Shown: positions 45,954 through 54,672 of the stretch, piece after piece | Layout: every line of letters starts with the position of its first letter | Position numbering within the stretch: the first letter of the stretch is position 1 | From: Bradyrhizobium semiaridum | GTDB taxonomy: Bacteria; Pseudomonadota; Alphaproteobacteria; Rhizobiales; Xanthobacteraceae | Reading direction: 5' to 3' | DNA: 64,000 nt | Assembly: GCF_020329505.1 (NCBI RefSeq) | Contig: NZ_JAGKJJ010000007.1 | Coordinates: 62,001-126,000 of the forward strand | The notes under the pieces: generated by a model | Told to the model about the DNA's origin: nothing | Databases searched by the model: none | What the model saw: the letters and a program-made list of their open reading frames with translations, nothing else | Translations under genes and position numbers: made by a program

Positions 45954-46129
45954 GGCGTTCCTGCTCGCGTTGCTGTGCGATTTCTGTTGTGCGTTCAATA
46001 CGATTGCAAGGAAACCGGAGCATGACAAGGCAAGCCGCGGGAGGCCTGCCATTCGCGCCGCACTTGAACCTGTCGGTGCAGATCGCCATTGTCTTGCCGC
46101 GACCTCAGTGAACGCGGAGAGCTTGTGAG

Positions 46130-46390
46130 ATGACCCAAACCAGCAACCGGTTTTTCGACGAGATCGGCCGTCTGATGAACGACGCCGCGGGCGCCGCCCA
46201 GGGCGTCAAGCGCGAGGTCGATCAGGTCATGCGCAACCAGGCCGAACGCATTTTGCGCGACCTCGACGTGGTCAAGCGCGAGGAGTTCGAGGCGGTCAAG
46301 GACATGGCCCGCCTGGCGCGCGAGGAGAACGAGGTGCTCAAGGCGAGGATCGCGGCGCTGGAAGCCAAGCTCGGCGGCAGCGCCGGATAA
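46130..46390 (+). CDS. BMFP-domain accessory factor, UbiK family
   Basis: An 86-residue coiled-coil protein. It begins MTQTSNRFFDEIGRLMNDAAGAAQG (amphipathic N-terminus) and continues QAERILRDLDVVKREEFEAVKDMARLAREENEVLKARIAALEAKLGG, the BMFP coiled coil. E. coli UbiK assists ubiquinone assembly; membrane fusion activity is described for the Brucella homologue. The length and both halves match. Followed by a strong inverted repeat. Confidence 0.88.
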   Translation: MTQTSNRFFDEIGRLMNDAAGAAQGVKREVDQVMRNQAERILRDLDVVKREEFEAVKDMARLAREENEVLKARIAALEAKLGGSAG

Positions 46391-46401
46391 GGCGCTTGTG
46401 G

Positions 46402-46475
46402 CCCGGATGAGCGAAGCGACATCCGGGATTCGTCCCGCGGAGGAACCGGTCCCGGATATCGCTTCGCTCATCGGG
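46402..46475. repeat. Inverted repeat with long arms after ubiK-like gene
   Basis: CCCGGATGAGCGAAGCGACA (46402-) and its near-inverse ending TATCGCTTCGCTCATCGGG (-46475) form arms of about 26 bases around a 21-base loop. It is the common rhizobial GATGAGCGAAGCGACATCC element and may end the upstream transcript. Confidence 0.75.
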
Positions 46476-46652
46476 GCTACGCGGGCGCCGTTTGGCCACG
46501 CAAGAAAATTTCCTTCATTTCCTTGTCATTTCGCCCCTTTGGGGCTAAAAGCCCGCCACGTCTACGGCCCCCGCACCCCTGGAGGCTTGCTGTGGACCTG
46601 AGCATGGGCCGCGTTGCGGCCTTTAACTTTTCAAATACAAGGACTTAACGCT

Positions 46653-47378
46653 ATGGCGACCGTCAAGGAATTGAAGGCGACCGCGCGTCCGAAGAGCGGC
46701 AAGGGGGCCGCCCGGGCAGAGCGTCGCGCCGGGAGAGTTCCCGGAGTGATTTACGGCAACAACCAGCCCCCGGTGACCATCTCGGTCGACGACCGCGAAC
46801 TGCGCCAGCGCATCCTGGCGGGCCGGTTCCTGACCACGATTTACGACATCGACCTCGAGGGCAAGAAGCACCGCGTGATTCCGCGCGACTTCCACCTCGA
46901 TCCGGTAAAGGATTTTCCGCTCCACGTCGACTTCATGCGGCTCGGCGAAGGCGCCACCATCCGCGTCAGCGTTCCGCTGCATGTCGTGGGCGCTGAAACC
47001 GCGCCCGGCGTCAAGCGTGGCGGCACCGTCAACATCGTCACTCACGCGCTCGATCTCGAGTGCTCGGTCGACAACATTCCGCAATACATCGAAGCCAATG
47101 TCGGCAGCCTCGAGATCAGCCACTCGCTGCATCTGTCCGACGTCAAGCTGCCTACCGGCGTGAAGTCGCTGGCCCGCGAGGACGCGACGCTGGTCACCAT
47201 CGTGCCGCCGTCCGGCTACGCCGAAGAGCAGAAGGCCGCGGCTGCGGCGGCTGCCGGTGGCGCTGCTCCGGCCGCAGGTGCTGCGGCTCCGGCCGCCGCT
47301 GCGGCTCCGGCTGCGGGCGCTGCGGCGCCGGCCGCGGGTGCCAAGGCGCCCGCCGGCGGTGGCGACAAGAAGAAGTAA
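46653..47378 (+). CDS. rplY: 50S ribosomal protein L25/general stress protein Ctc
   Basis: 5S-rRNA-binding ribosomal protein of 241 residues. N-terminal L25 domain: LKATARPKSGKGAARAERRAGRVPGVIYG; then the TL5/Ctc C-terminal domain (HVVGAETAPGVKRGGTVNIV, ECSVDNIPQYIEANVG). The C-terminal 45 residues or so are Ala/Pro/Gly repeats ending in KKK. ATG at 46653 with AAGGA 9 bases upstream. Followed by pth, the common rplY-pth-ychF order. Confidence 0.95.
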   Translation: MATVKELKATARPKSGKGAARAERRAGRVPGVIYGNNQPPVTISVDDRELRQRILAGRFLTTIYDIDLEGKKHRVIPRDFHLDPVKDFPLHVDFMRLGEGATIRVSVPLHVVGAETAPGVKRGGTVNIVTHALDLECSVDNIPQYIEANVGSLEISHSLHLSDVKLPTGVKSLAREDATLVTIVPPSGYAEEQKAAAAAAAGGAAPAAGAAAPAAAAAPAAGAAAPAAGAKAPAGGGDKKK

Positions 47379-47433
47379 CGGGTCAGGTCGGCGCGCGATC
47401 GTCTGATGGCGCGCCGGCATGGGATGCCGCGCC

Positions 47434-48039
47434 ATGCGCCTCTTTGTCGGTCTCGGTAATCCCGGCGCCAAATACGCCAGCAACCGGCACAATATCGGTT
47501 TCCTGGCGGTCGACGAGATTGCACGGCGTCATGGTTTCGCACCATGGCGCCGTCGCTTTCAGGGCGAGACCTCCGAAGGCGTGCTCGACCATGCGAAGGT
47601 CGTGCTGCTGAAGCCGACCACCTACATGAACGAGTCCGGGCGCGCGGTGCAGGAGGCGGCGAACTTCTTCAAGCTCGCGCCTTCCGACGTCACCGTGTTC
47701 CAGGACGAGCTCGAACTGCCGCCGGCCAAGGTGCGGGTGAAAATCGGCGGCGGCATCGCCGGCCATAACGGGCTGCGCTCGATCTCGGCGCATATCGGCA
47801 ATGAATATCGGCGCGTGCGGCTCGGGATCGGTCATCCCGGCATCAAGGAGCTCGTGCACAGCCACGTACTGTCGGACTTCGCCAAAAGCGACCGGCCGTG
47901 GGTGGAGGCCTTGTGCCAGGCCGTCGCCGACAATGCCGGCCTGCTGGCGACGGGGCATGACGCCTCGTTCGCCAACAAGGTGCATCTGACGATGCAGGCC
48001 AAGGGATTTTTCGACAAGGATGAGAACGGCACGCCTTGA
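47434..48039 (+). CDS. pth: Peptidyl-tRNA hydrolase
   Basis: Recycles peptidyl-tRNA dropped from ribosomes. The 201-residue product has [21 protein letters not shown] (Asn, catalytic His), [38 protein letters not shown] (Asp, Asn) and RLGIGHPG. The ATG at 47434 fits the family start [11 protein letters not shown]. Between rplY and ychF, same strand. Confidence 0.97.
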   Translation: MRLFVGLGNPGAKYASNRHNIGFLAVDEIARRHGFAPWRRRFQGETSEGVLDHAKVVLLKPTTYMNESGRAVQEAANFFKLAPSDVTVFQDELELPPAKVRVKIGGGIAGHNGLRSISAHIGNEYRRVRLGIGHPGIKELVHSHVLSDFAKSDRPWVEALCQAVADNAGLLATGHDASFANKVHLTMQAKGFFDKDENGTP

Positions 48040-48075
48040 GGCGCTGCGCGGCTCCAGCGGGGTTCGGGACGGACA

Positions 48076-49173
48076 ATGGGATTCAAATGCGGGATCGTCG
48101 GGCTGCCTAACGTCGGCAAGTCGACGCTGTTCAATGCGCTGACCGAGACGGCGGCCGCCCAGGCGGCGAACTATCCGTTCTGCACCATCGAGCCGAATGT
48201 CGGCGAGGTGGCGGTGCCCGATCCGCGGCTGGAGAAGCTGTCGGCGATCGCCAAATCGGCGCAGATCATCCCGACCCGGCTGACCTTCGTCGATATCGCC
48301 GGCCTCGTCCGCGGCGCCTCCAAGGGCGAAGGGCTCGGCAACCAGTTCCTTGCCAACATCCGCGAGGTTGACGCCATCGCGCATGTGGTGCGCTGCTTCG
48401 AGGATTCCGACATCACCCATGTCGAAGGCAAGATCGCGCCGCTCGCCGACATCGAGACCATCGAGACCGAGCTAATGCTCGCTGACCTCGACAGCCTGGA
48501 GAAGCGCGTCGACAACCTGACGAAGAAGGCCAAGGGTAACGACAAGGACGCCAAGGAGCAGCTCGAGCTGGTCAACCGCGCCCTGGTGCTGCTGCGCGAC
48601 GGCAAGCCGGCCCGCGCGCTCGAGCGCAAGCCGGAGGAGGAGCGCGCATTCCGCATGCTCGGGCTGTTGACCTCCAAGCCCGTGCTCTACGTCTGCAATG
48701 TCGAGGAAGGCTCGGCCAAGGACGGCAACAGCTTCTCGAACGCGGTGTTCGAGCGCGCCAAGCAGGAGGGCGCGGTCGCCGTCGTGATCTCCGCCAAGAT
48801 CGAATCCGAGATCGCGACGCTGTCGCGCGAGGAGCGCGCCGACTTCCTGGAGACGCTGGGCCTGGAAGAGGCCGGGCTCGACCGCCTGATCCGCGCCGGC
48901 TACCAGCTGCTCGACCTCATCACCTATTTCACCGTCGGCCCGAAGGAAGCCCGCGCCTGGACCATCGACCGCGGCACCAAGGCGCCTGCCGCAGCCGGCG
49001 TGATCCACACCGATTTCGAGAAGGGTTTTATTCGCGCCGAGACCATCGCCTATGACGACTATATCGCCGGCAACGGCGAAGCCGGCGCGCGCGACGCCGG
49101 CAAGCTCAGGCTCGAAGGCAAGGACTACGTCGTCGCCGACGGCGACGTGATGCATTTCCGGTTCAATAACTGA
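48076..49173 (+). CDS. ychF: Redox-regulated ATPase YchF (OLA1 family)
   Basis: P-loop NTPase of the TRAFAC class that prefers ATP; 365 residues. [17 protein letters not shown] (P-loop), [20 protein letters not shown] (G3 region), YVCNVEE (atypical specificity motif) and the C-terminal TGS/ubiquitin-like domain ([31 protein letters not shown]). Length normal. Last gene of the rplY-pth-ychF run. Confidence 0.97.
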   Translation: MGFKCGIVGLPNVGKSTLFNALTETAAAQAANYPFCTIEPNVGEVAVPDPRLEKLSAIAKSAQIIPTRLTFVDIAGLVRGASKGEGLGNQFLANIREVDAIAHVVRCFEDSDITHVEGKIAPLADIETIETELMLADLDSLEKRVDNLTKKAKGNDKDAKEQLELVNRALVLLRDGKPARALERKPEEERAFRMLGLLTSKPVLYVCNVEEGSAKDGNSFSNAVFERAKQEGAVAVVISAKIESEIATLSREERADFLETLGLEEAGLDRLIRAGYQLLDLITYFTVGPKEARAWTIDRGTKAPAAAGVIHTDFEKGFIRAETIAYDDYIAGNGEAGARDAGKLRLEGKDYVVADGDVMHFRFNN

Positions 49174-49199
49174 CCTTGAATTTGGGCGATCTCACTCCC

Positions 49200-49340
49200 C
49201 ACGTCGTCCCGGGCAAGCGAAGCGCGACCCGGGACCCGTAACCACAGGATTGAGTTGCTGAAGCGGGCTGTGGCCCGAGCGTCGCGCAACAATGATCTGC
49301 GGTGGTTATGGTCCCGGCCTTCGCCGGGACGACACTGAAT
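49200..49340. repeat. Two facing copies of the GTCGTCCCGG repeat after ychF
   Basis: CGTCGTCCCGGGCAAGCG...GGGACCCGTAACCACAG at 49202-49247 faces GTGGTTATGGTCCCGGCCTT...CGGGACGACAC ending near 49336. Same family as 8131-8256 and 36659-36702. Lies between convergent ychF and csoR. Confidence 0.75.
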
Positions 49341-49389
49341 ATGTGGCAACGGCAGCGCTCCTGATTTCATCGCGAGCACCGGCGTGGCG

Positions 49390-49674
49390 TCACCTATCCG
49401 CTCGCCCGATCACATCCATCAGCTCGGCTATCTTGCGCCGCTGGTCGGCCTTGTCGCCGGATGAGATCGCGTGCTCGACGCAATGGGCGACGTGATCGCG
49501 CAACACTTCCTCCTCGACGCGGCGCAGCGCCGCGCGGGCGGCCGCGATCTGCGTCACCACGTCGATGCAGTAGCGGTCGTCCTCGACCATGCCGGCGAGG
49601 CCGCGGATCTGGCCCTCGATCCGTTTGAGTCGCTTTAAGCAGGATGCCTTGATCTCTTCCCTCATAAGCGTCAT
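49390..49674 (-). CDS. csoR: CsoR-family copper-sensing repressor
   Basis: All-helical metal-sensing repressor of 94 residues. The Cu(I) ligand set C-H-C is visible: Cys in [11 protein letters not shown] and His/Cys in [11 protein letters not shown] (His-x3-Cys). [17 protein letters not shown] is the usual DNA-binding start. The ATG at 49674 has an AGGGGGG site that overlaps the operator; an ATG at 49665 is the alternative. Divergent from copA, which it should repress until copper binds. A formaldehyde-sensing FrmR is less likely given copA. Confidence 0.9.
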   Translation of the reverse strand: MTLMREEIKASCLKRLKRIEGQIRGLAGMVEDDRYCIDVVTQIAAARAALRRVEEEVLRDHVAHCVEHAISSGDKADQRRKIAELMDVIGRADR

Positions 49675-49693
49675 ATACCCCCCTAGGGTATCT
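49673..49693. promoter_or_regulatory. CsoR operator between csoR and copA
   Basis: ATACCC-CCCTA-GGGTAT (49675-49691) is a perfect 6-bp dyad with a G/C-rich centre, as in CsoR-type operators (TAYYCC...GGRRTA). It overlaps the csoR ribosome site and lies 40 bases before the copA start, so one repressor could close both directions. Confidence 0.85.
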
Positions 49694-49730
49694 AAATCAA
49701 GAGGCCGGGCGCCGGCCGGGAAGACGCTTC

Positions 49731-52124
49731 GTGGCACACGCAGAACAGAACCATTCGCACGCCCATCATCATCACCACGGCGCGGCCGCCCACGCCTGTT
49801 GTGGCGGCAAGCACGATCACGGCGCTGCGCCGGCCGAGACGGTGTTCGCGATCGATCCGGTCTGCGGCATGAAGGTCAATCCGGCGACCGCCAAGCATCG
49901 CTTCACCTACCAGGGCGAGGAGTATCTGTTCTGCAGCGGCCGCTGCCGCGAACGTTTTGAAGCCGAGCCGGAAAAATTCCTCAAACCCCGCGAGGCAGAG
50001 CCGCCGGCGCCCGCAGGCACGATCTACACCTGTCCGATGCACCCGGACGTGCGCCAGGTCGGTCCCGGGAGCTGTCCGATCTGCGGCATGGCGCTGGAGC
50101 CGGAGCAGGTCTCGCTCGATGACCGCCCCGATCCCGAGTTGATCGATATGACGCGCCGGTTCTGGATCGCGCTGGCGCTCACGCTGCCGGTGTTCGTGCT
50201 CGAGATGGGCAGCCATCTCGGGCTGATGCATCTGGTGCCGCAGACCTGGTCGAACTGGATCTCGTTCGTGCTGGCGACCCCGGTCGTGCTGTGGGCCGGC
50301 GCGCCGTTCTTCGTGCGCGGCTGGCAGTCGCTGGTTACCCGTAACCTGAACATGTTCACGCTGATCGCGATGGGGACCGGCGTCGCCTACGTCTACAGCG
50401 TGATCGCGACGCTGGCACCAGACCTGTTCCCGCCGGCGTTCCGCGACATGCATGGCGCGGTCGCGGTGTATTTTGAGGCGGCCGCCGTCATCACGGTGCT
50501 GGTGCTGCTCGGACAGGTGCTGGAGCTGCGGGCCCGTGCGCAAACGTCCGGCGCGATCCGCGCGCTGCTCGGCCTTGCGCCGAAGATCGCGCGGCGGATC
50601 ACCGAACATGGCGACGAGGATATCGACATCGACGCGATCAAGGTCGGCGACCGCCTGCGCGTGCGCCCGGGCGAGAAGGTTCCGGTCGACGGCGTCGTCA
50701 TCGAGGGCAGCGCCGTGATCGACGAGTCCATGGTGACAGGCGAATCGATGCCGGTTGCGAAGGCCGAAGGTCAGAACGTGATCGGCGGCACCGTGAACCA
50801 GAACGGCGGACTCGTGATGCGCGCCGAGAAGATCGGCCGCGACACCATGCTGTCGCGCATCGTCGACATGGTCGCCAAGGCGCAGCGCTCGCGCGCGCCG
50901 ATCCAGCGGCTTGCGGATCGCGTCGCCGGCTGGTTCGTGCCGGCGGTGATCGCCGCGGCGGTGGTTGCGTTCATCGCCTGGGCGACGTTCGGCCCCGAGC
51001 CGCGCCTGACCTTTGCGCTGGTTGCCGCCGTCACGGTGCTGATCATCGCCTGTCCCTGCGCGCTTGGGCTCGCGACCCCGATGTCGATCATGGTCGGTGT
51101 CGGCCGCGGCGCGCATTCCGGCATTTTGATCCGCGATGCGCAGGCACTGGAGCGGATGGAGGCGATCGATACGCTGGTGATCGACAAGACCGGCACGCTC
51201 ACCGAGGGCAAGCCGAAGGTCACGCAGATCATTCCTGCCGAAGGCTTTGACGAGGACGGCGTGCTGCGCCTTGCGGCCAGCGTCGAGCAGGGCAGCGAGC
51301 ATCCGCTGGCGCAGGCGATCCTCGCGGCGGCAAAAGTCCGCGCGCTCGCTCCGGCGGCGGTCAGCGGCTTCGCCTCGCCCTCCGGCAAGGGCGCGACCGG
51401 CACCGTCGACGGCCGGCAGGTCGCGCTCGGCAACGCCGTGCTGATGGGCGAGTTGAAAGTCGCAACGGCCGCGCTGGATGAGGCCGCCGAGGCTGCGCGC
51501 AAGGACGGCGCCACCGCGATCTATGTCGCGGTCGATGGCCGCATCGCCGGCGTGATCGCGATCGCCGATCCGGTCAAGCCGTCGGCGGCGAACGCGCTGC
51601 AGGCGCTGCGCGGCGAAGGCCTGCGCATCGTGATGCTGACTGGCGACAATGAGACCACGGCCCGCGCGGTGGCGCGCAGCCTCGGCATCGACGAGGTCGA
51701 GGCCGGCGTGTTGCCGGAACGCAAGAGCGCAGTCGTGCAGCGGCTGCGCGGCGAAGGCCGCGTCGTCGCGATGGTGGGCGACGGCGTCAATGATGCGCCG
51801 GCATTGGCGGCCGCTGATGTCGGCATCGCGATGGGCGGCGGCACCGATGTTGCGATCGAGAGCGCCGGCATCACGCTGTTGACCGGCGACCTGTCGGGGC
51901 TCGTTCGCGCGCGGAAACTCTCGGTCGCGACCATGCGCAACATCCGCCAGAACCTGACGTTCGCCTTCGTCTACAACGCTGCCGGCGTGCCGATCGCGGC
52001 CGGCGTGCTCTATCCGCTGTTCGGCATCCTGCTCTCGCCGATGCTCGGCGCCGCTGCGATGGCGCTGTCCTCGGTCAGCGTGATCGGCAACGCGCTGCGG
52101 CTGTCGCGAGTGAAGCTGGATTGA
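49731..52124 (+). CDS. copA: Copper-exporting P1B-type ATPase
   Basis: Inner-membrane Cu(I) exporter of 797 residues. N-terminal parts in order: His-rich stretch (residues 7-17), CC pair, a YHS domain ([20 protein letters not shown]), and a second metal-binding domain ([20 protein letters not shown]). Then eight membrane segments with TGES, the transport motif [11 protein letters not shown], phosphorylation [11 protein letters not shown] in SEHPLAQ, MLTGDN and [20 protein letters not shown] and FVYNAAGVP are the Cu(I)-type late-helix motifs. It uses YHS and zinc-ribbon-like domains rather than the usual CxxC HMA domains. GTG start. Confidence 0.95.
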   Translation: MAHAEQNHSHAHHHHHGAAAHACCGGKHDHGAAPAETVFAIDPVCGMKVNPATAKHRFTYQGEEYLFCSGRCRERFEAEPEKFLKPREAEPPAPAGTIYTCPMHPDVRQVGPGSCPICGMALEPEQVSLDDRPDPELIDMTRRFWIALALTLPVFVLEMGSHLGLMHLVPQTWSNWISFVLATPVVLWAGAPFFVRGWQSLVTRNLNMFTLIAMGTGVAYVYSVIATLAPDLFPPAFRDMHGAVAVYFEAAAVITVLVLLGQVLELRARAQTSGAIRALLGLAPKIARRITEHGDEDIDIDAIKVGDRLRVRPGEKVPVDGVVIEGSAVIDESMVTGESMPVAKAEGQNVIGGTVNQNGGLVMRAEKIGRDTMLSRIVDMVAKAQRSRAPIQRLADRVAGWFVPAVIAAAVVAFIAWATFGPEPRLTFALVAAVTVLIIACPCALGLATPMSIMVGVGRGAHSGILIRDAQALERMEAIDTLVIDKTGTLTEGKPKVTQIIPAEGFDEDGVLRLAASVEQGSEHPLAQAILAAAKVRALAPAAVSGFASPSGKGATGTVDGRQVALGNAVLMGELKVATAALDEAAEAARKDGATAIYVAVDGRIAGVIAIADPVKPSAANALQALRGEGLRIVMLTGDNETTARAVARSLGIDEVEAGVLPERKSAVVQRLRGEGRVVAMVGDGVNDAPALAAADVGIAMGGGTDVAIESAGITLLTGDLSGLVRARKLSVATMRNIRQNLTFAFVYNAAGVPIAAGVLYPLFGILLSPMLGAAAMALSSVSVIGNALRLSRVKLD

Positions 52125-52136
52125 GCTCCTTTCTTG

Positions 52137-52270
52137 CCTCGCCCCGCCTGCGGGGAGAGGCCGGAACGCATCGCAAGATGCGTTCCGGGTGAGGGGGAGT
52201 CTCCGCAAGTGCAACTCTTTGCGGAAGCAGCCCCTCACCCCGACCCTCTCCCAGTAAGAACGGGGAGAGG
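52137..52270. repeat. Modular palindromic repeat, copy C
   Basis: Outer arm GCCTCGCCCCGCCTGCGGGG, hairpin GGAACGCATCGCAAGATGCG, GGGTGAGGGGGA, spacer, CCCCTCACCCCGACCCTCTC, outer arm ending GGGGAGAGG. Fills the gap between convergent copA and the dapA-like gene, so it could act as a transcript end for both. Confidence 0.85.
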
Positions 52271-52280
52271 AGAAGAAAGA

Positions 52281-53195
52281 TCACGCCGGCTGCAACGCCT
52301 GCGCGCGGCGCGCGATCTCGGCATCGAGCCAGGTCGCGAGGTCCTCGCTGACCTCGACCATCGGCAGCCGCACCTCGGGGCTGTCGATCAGTCCCTGACG
52401 CCACAGCCAGTGCTTGGCCGGGGCCGGGCTCGGTTCGGCGAACAGCAGGCGGGTCAAGCCGGCAACGCTCTGCCAGGCCGCCAGCGCCGCATCGCGGTTG
52501 CCTTGCTTCAACAGCGTCCGGATCGAGGCGAAGGTCTTCGTCTCCAGATGTGCCGACAGCAGGATCGCACCGTCGGCGCCGTCGGAGAGCGCATCGAAGG
52601 TCTGCGCGTCTTCGCCGGTCAGCACGCGGAAGCCGGCCGGCCGCCGGTTGAGCAAGTCGATCGACTGGGCGCGGTCGGCGCTGCAATCCTTCATGCCGAC
52701 GATGTTCGGATGCGCGGCGAGTGCCAGCAGCGTCTCGTTGGTCAGGTTCACCGCCGTGCGATAGGGGATGTTGTAGAGCACGATCGGCCAGGCGGCGTGA
52801 TCGGCGAGCGCGTTGAAGTGCTGCAGCAGCCCGCGCTGCGACGGTCTCGTGTAGTAGGGGCTTGCGATCAGATAGCCGTCGATCGGCCAGTCCGCAGTGT
52901 CGTCCAGTGTCTCCTTCATCTTCGCCGTGCTGGCGCCGGAGAGCCCCAGGCAGATCGGCAGATGGCGGGAGCTGGCAGTAAGTTCGGCGAGCACCACGCT
53001 CACCAGCCCTTCCAGTTCGTCCGTGCTCAGCGACATGCCTTCGCCGGAGGTTGCGCCGAGGATCAGGCCGTCCACCGGGCCGCCGGCGTAGTGCCGCACG
53101 AGACGGCGGAGCGATGCGACGTCGAGTGCGCTGTCGCGAAACGGCGTGATCAGGGGCAGCCAGAGGCCCTGCAATCGGGGTCGTAGGTCAGTCAT
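52281..53195 (-). CDS. Dihydrodipicolinate synthase family protein (DapA-like)
   Basis: Class I aldolase of 304 residues. LWLPLITPFRD, LGATSGEGMSLS (the usual TTGE reads ATSGE), YYTRPSQRG, VLYNIPYRTAVNL (catalytic Tyr, Arg) and NIVGMKDCSAD (Schiff-base Lys) are all seen. These fit DapA, but the superfamily also includes N-acetylneuraminate lyase and other aldolases. The start at 53195 has AGGAG 7 bases upstream. Not beside other lysine-synthesis genes, so it may be a paralogue. Confidence 0.85.
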   Translation of the reverse strand: MTDLRPRLQGLWLPLITPFRDSALDVASLRRLVRHYAGGPVDGLILGATSGEGMSLSTDELEGLVSVVLAELTASSRHLPICLGLSGASTAKMKETLDDTADWPIDGYLIASPYYTRPSQRGLLQHFNALADHAAWPIVLYNIPYRTAVNLTNETLLALAAHPNIVGMKDCSADRAQSIDLLNRRPAGFRVLTGEDAQTFDALSDGADGAILLSAHLETKTFASIRTLLKQGNRDAALAAWQSVAGLTRLLFAEPSPAPAKHWLWRQGLIDSPEVRLPMVEVSEDLATWLDAEIARRAQALQPA

Positions 53196-53234
53196 GTTCC
53201 ATCTCCTAGGGGGCAAAGCCGGAGACGGGACCAA

Positions 53235-53366
53235 CAAAAAACCCCGTCCAGGCGGCGGGGTTTTCGGGATCGGCTGAATGCGATGGTGATCTTATCGCGC
53301 GCGATCTCGTGTCCCCGGGAGGGGAGCTTTTTTCGAGACCAGAGCTGCGCACGAAGTCGTGATCAT
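53235..53366 (-). ncRNA. Candidate small RNA 2 (AbcR-like), with sigma70 promoter and terminator
   Basis: Leftward transcript predicted from TTGACA (53401-53396), 17-base spacer and CATGAT (53378-53373), starting about 53366 and ending at an intrinsic terminator (AAAACCCCG/CGGGGTTTT, 53238-53264, then a U-run). The predicted RNA of about 131 bases carries GAAAAAAGCTCCCCTCCCGG, a CU-rich stretch able to pair with ribosome sites. No protein of note is coded. It is second of two such units downstream of the LsrB-like LysR gene, the place where rhizobial AbcR1/AbcR2 lie. Confidence 0.6.
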
Positions 53367-53372
53367 CTGCCA

Positions 53373-53401
53373 ATCATGCTGCGCCGCGAGGTTGTTGTCA
53401 A
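53373..53401 (-). promoter_or_regulatory. Sigma70-type promoter of candidate small RNA 2
   Basis: TTGACA - 17 bases - CATGAT, read leftward. The -35 hexamer is a perfect match and the -10 matches in four of six places. Confidence 0.6.
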
Positions 53402-53474
53402 TCCGCAGGCTCACTGCGGCGCGAGATGCAAATTTCGCGCATCGAAGCAACGCGATGATGATGGCACGCGGAAG

Positions 53475-53612
53475 AAAAAAAGCCGGGCTCAACAGAGCCC
53501 GGCTTAAGGTATTGGCCACGTGAGGCCGACACAATCACCTTCCAAGAGGGATTACTGAACTTCCGCGCCACTGGAGGAGGGGGACATATGCGCGACGCGA
53601 CCGCTCAGCGTG
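53475..53612 (-). ncRNA. Candidate small RNA 1 (AbcR-like), upstream member of the pair
   Basis: Leftward unit ending in a strong intrinsic terminator: AAGCCGGGCTC/GAGCCCGGCTT (53480-53505) followed by a run of seven U. The RNA start is less sure; TTGCTG-N17-TCATAG upstream would start it near 53612, giving about 138 bases. It contains TGTCCCCCTCCTCCAGTGG, a long anti-ribosome-site stretch like that of AbcR RNAs. A long 3' UTR of the LysR gene is the alternative. Confidence 0.5.
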
Positions 53613-53656
53613 GAAACACTATGATCCCTGATGGCGCCATGCAGCAACCGTCCGAG

Positions 53657-53675
53657 CCGCATGTCAGACATGCGG
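53657..53675. promoter_or_regulatory. Perfect 9-bp dyad between LysR gene and small RNA 1
   Basis: CCGCATGTC-A-GACATGCGG is perfectly symmetric around one base. It lies upstream of candidate small RNA 1 and downstream of the LysR gene. It may be an operator; the T-N11-A spacing expected of LysR sites is not a close match. Confidence 0.35.
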
Positions 53676-53749
53676 AGTCTTGGGGGGCATCCAACGCATC
53701 TCGGAGCAATGCCGGCCGCGTATAATGAAATCGTATAAGGGCCGCTTAA

Positions 53750-54670
53750 TCAGGACGGCCAGCGCTGCGCCTTGCTGACGACGAAGTCGCGGAACACCTG
53801 CACGCGCGCCACCGTCTTCAACTCCTCGGGATAGACGAAGTAGGTATCGAGCGCGATCGAGTCGGATTCGCCGAACAGCTGCACGAGGTTGTTCTGTTCG
53901 ACCAGATAATCCGGCAGCGCCGCGATGCCGAGGCCCTGCTGGCAGGCCCGTACCAGGCCGAGGATGTTGTTCACCTTGAAGTAGGGCTCGCGCGGTCCGG
54001 AGCCGTTGCGGCCGGCGTCGATCAGCCAGCTGCGGTTCTGCAGATGCGGCGGCACCTGCGCGTCGCCGAGCATGATGATGCGATGCGAGTCGAGATCATC
54101 AAGCGTGCGCGGCGTGCCGAAGCGCTTGATGTATTCCGGCGAGCAATAGGCGTGGAAGCCGATCGAGAACAGCTTGCGCTGGATCAGGTCGGGCTGGGTC
54201 GGCTTGCGGGTGCGGATCGCAACGTCCGCTTCGCGCATCGAGAGGTCGAGGTCCTCGTCGGTGACGATCAGCGAGATCCGGATGTCCGGATAGAGCGCGG
54301 TGAATTCGTCGAGCCGCGGGATCAGCCAGTTGATGCCGAGCGCCGGCGGCGTCGTGATCTTGAGATCGCCGCTCGGCCGCTCGCGGCTGTCGGTGAGCTT
54401 GGCGCGCGCCGCCTGCAGCTGCATGAACACGTCATGCGCGGTGCGGAAGAGCAGGTCGCCCTGCTCGGTGAGGATCAAGCCGCGGGCGTGGCGGTGGAAC
54501 AGCGACACCGAGAGCTCCTGCTCCAGCGCGCTGACCTGGCGGGAGACCGCCGATTGCGAAAGCCCAAGCTGCTCGCCGGCATGCGTGAAGCTGCCCGCTT
54601 CCGCCGCTGCGTGGAAGACCTTCAGCTTGTCCCAGTCCATATCCGTAAATCCGTCGCGAGATCGTGCCAT
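53750..54670 (-). CDS. lsrB: LysR-family regulator, LsrB/VtlR-like
   Basis: A 306-residue LysR regulator: winged helix MDWDKLKVFHAAAEAGSFTHAGEQLGLSQSAVSRQVSALE and an effector domain (GDLKITTPPALGINWLIPRLDEF; DLDLSMREADVAIRTR). Family N-terminus and position next to trxB match LsrB of Sinorhizobium/Agrobacterium and VtlR of Brucella, which control AbcR small RNAs, envelope and oxidative-stress genes. Starts 3 bases after the trxB stop, so probably co-transcribed. The gap downstream holds two sRNA-like units. Confidence 0.85.
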   Translation of the reverse strand: MARSRDGFTDMDWDKLKVFHAAAEAGSFTHAGEQLGLSQSAVSRQVSALEQELSVSLFHRHARGLILTEQGDLLFRTAHDVFMQLQAARAKLTDSRERPSGDLKITTPPALGINWLIPRLDEFTALYPDIRISLIVTDEDLDLSMREADVAIRTRKPTQPDLIQRKLFSIGFHAYCSPEYIKRFGTPRTLDDLDSHRIIMLGDAQVPPHLQNRSWLIDAGRNGSGPREPYFKVNNILGLVRACQQGLGIAALPDYLVEQNNLVQLFGESDSIALDTYFVYPEELKTVARVQVFRDFVVSKAQRWPS

Positions 54671-54672
54671 GG

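Noticed and set aside
52281..53195. Naming the aldolase firmly as dapA
   Set aside because: The TTGE box is altered and no lysine genes are nearby; family-level naming is safer.
53196..53749. tmRNA (two-piece, as in alphaproteobacteria) in the gap by the dapA-like gene
   Set aside because: No tag-peptide reading frame, no tRNA-like T arm or acceptor end was found; the gap is better explained by two small RNAs with their own terminators.
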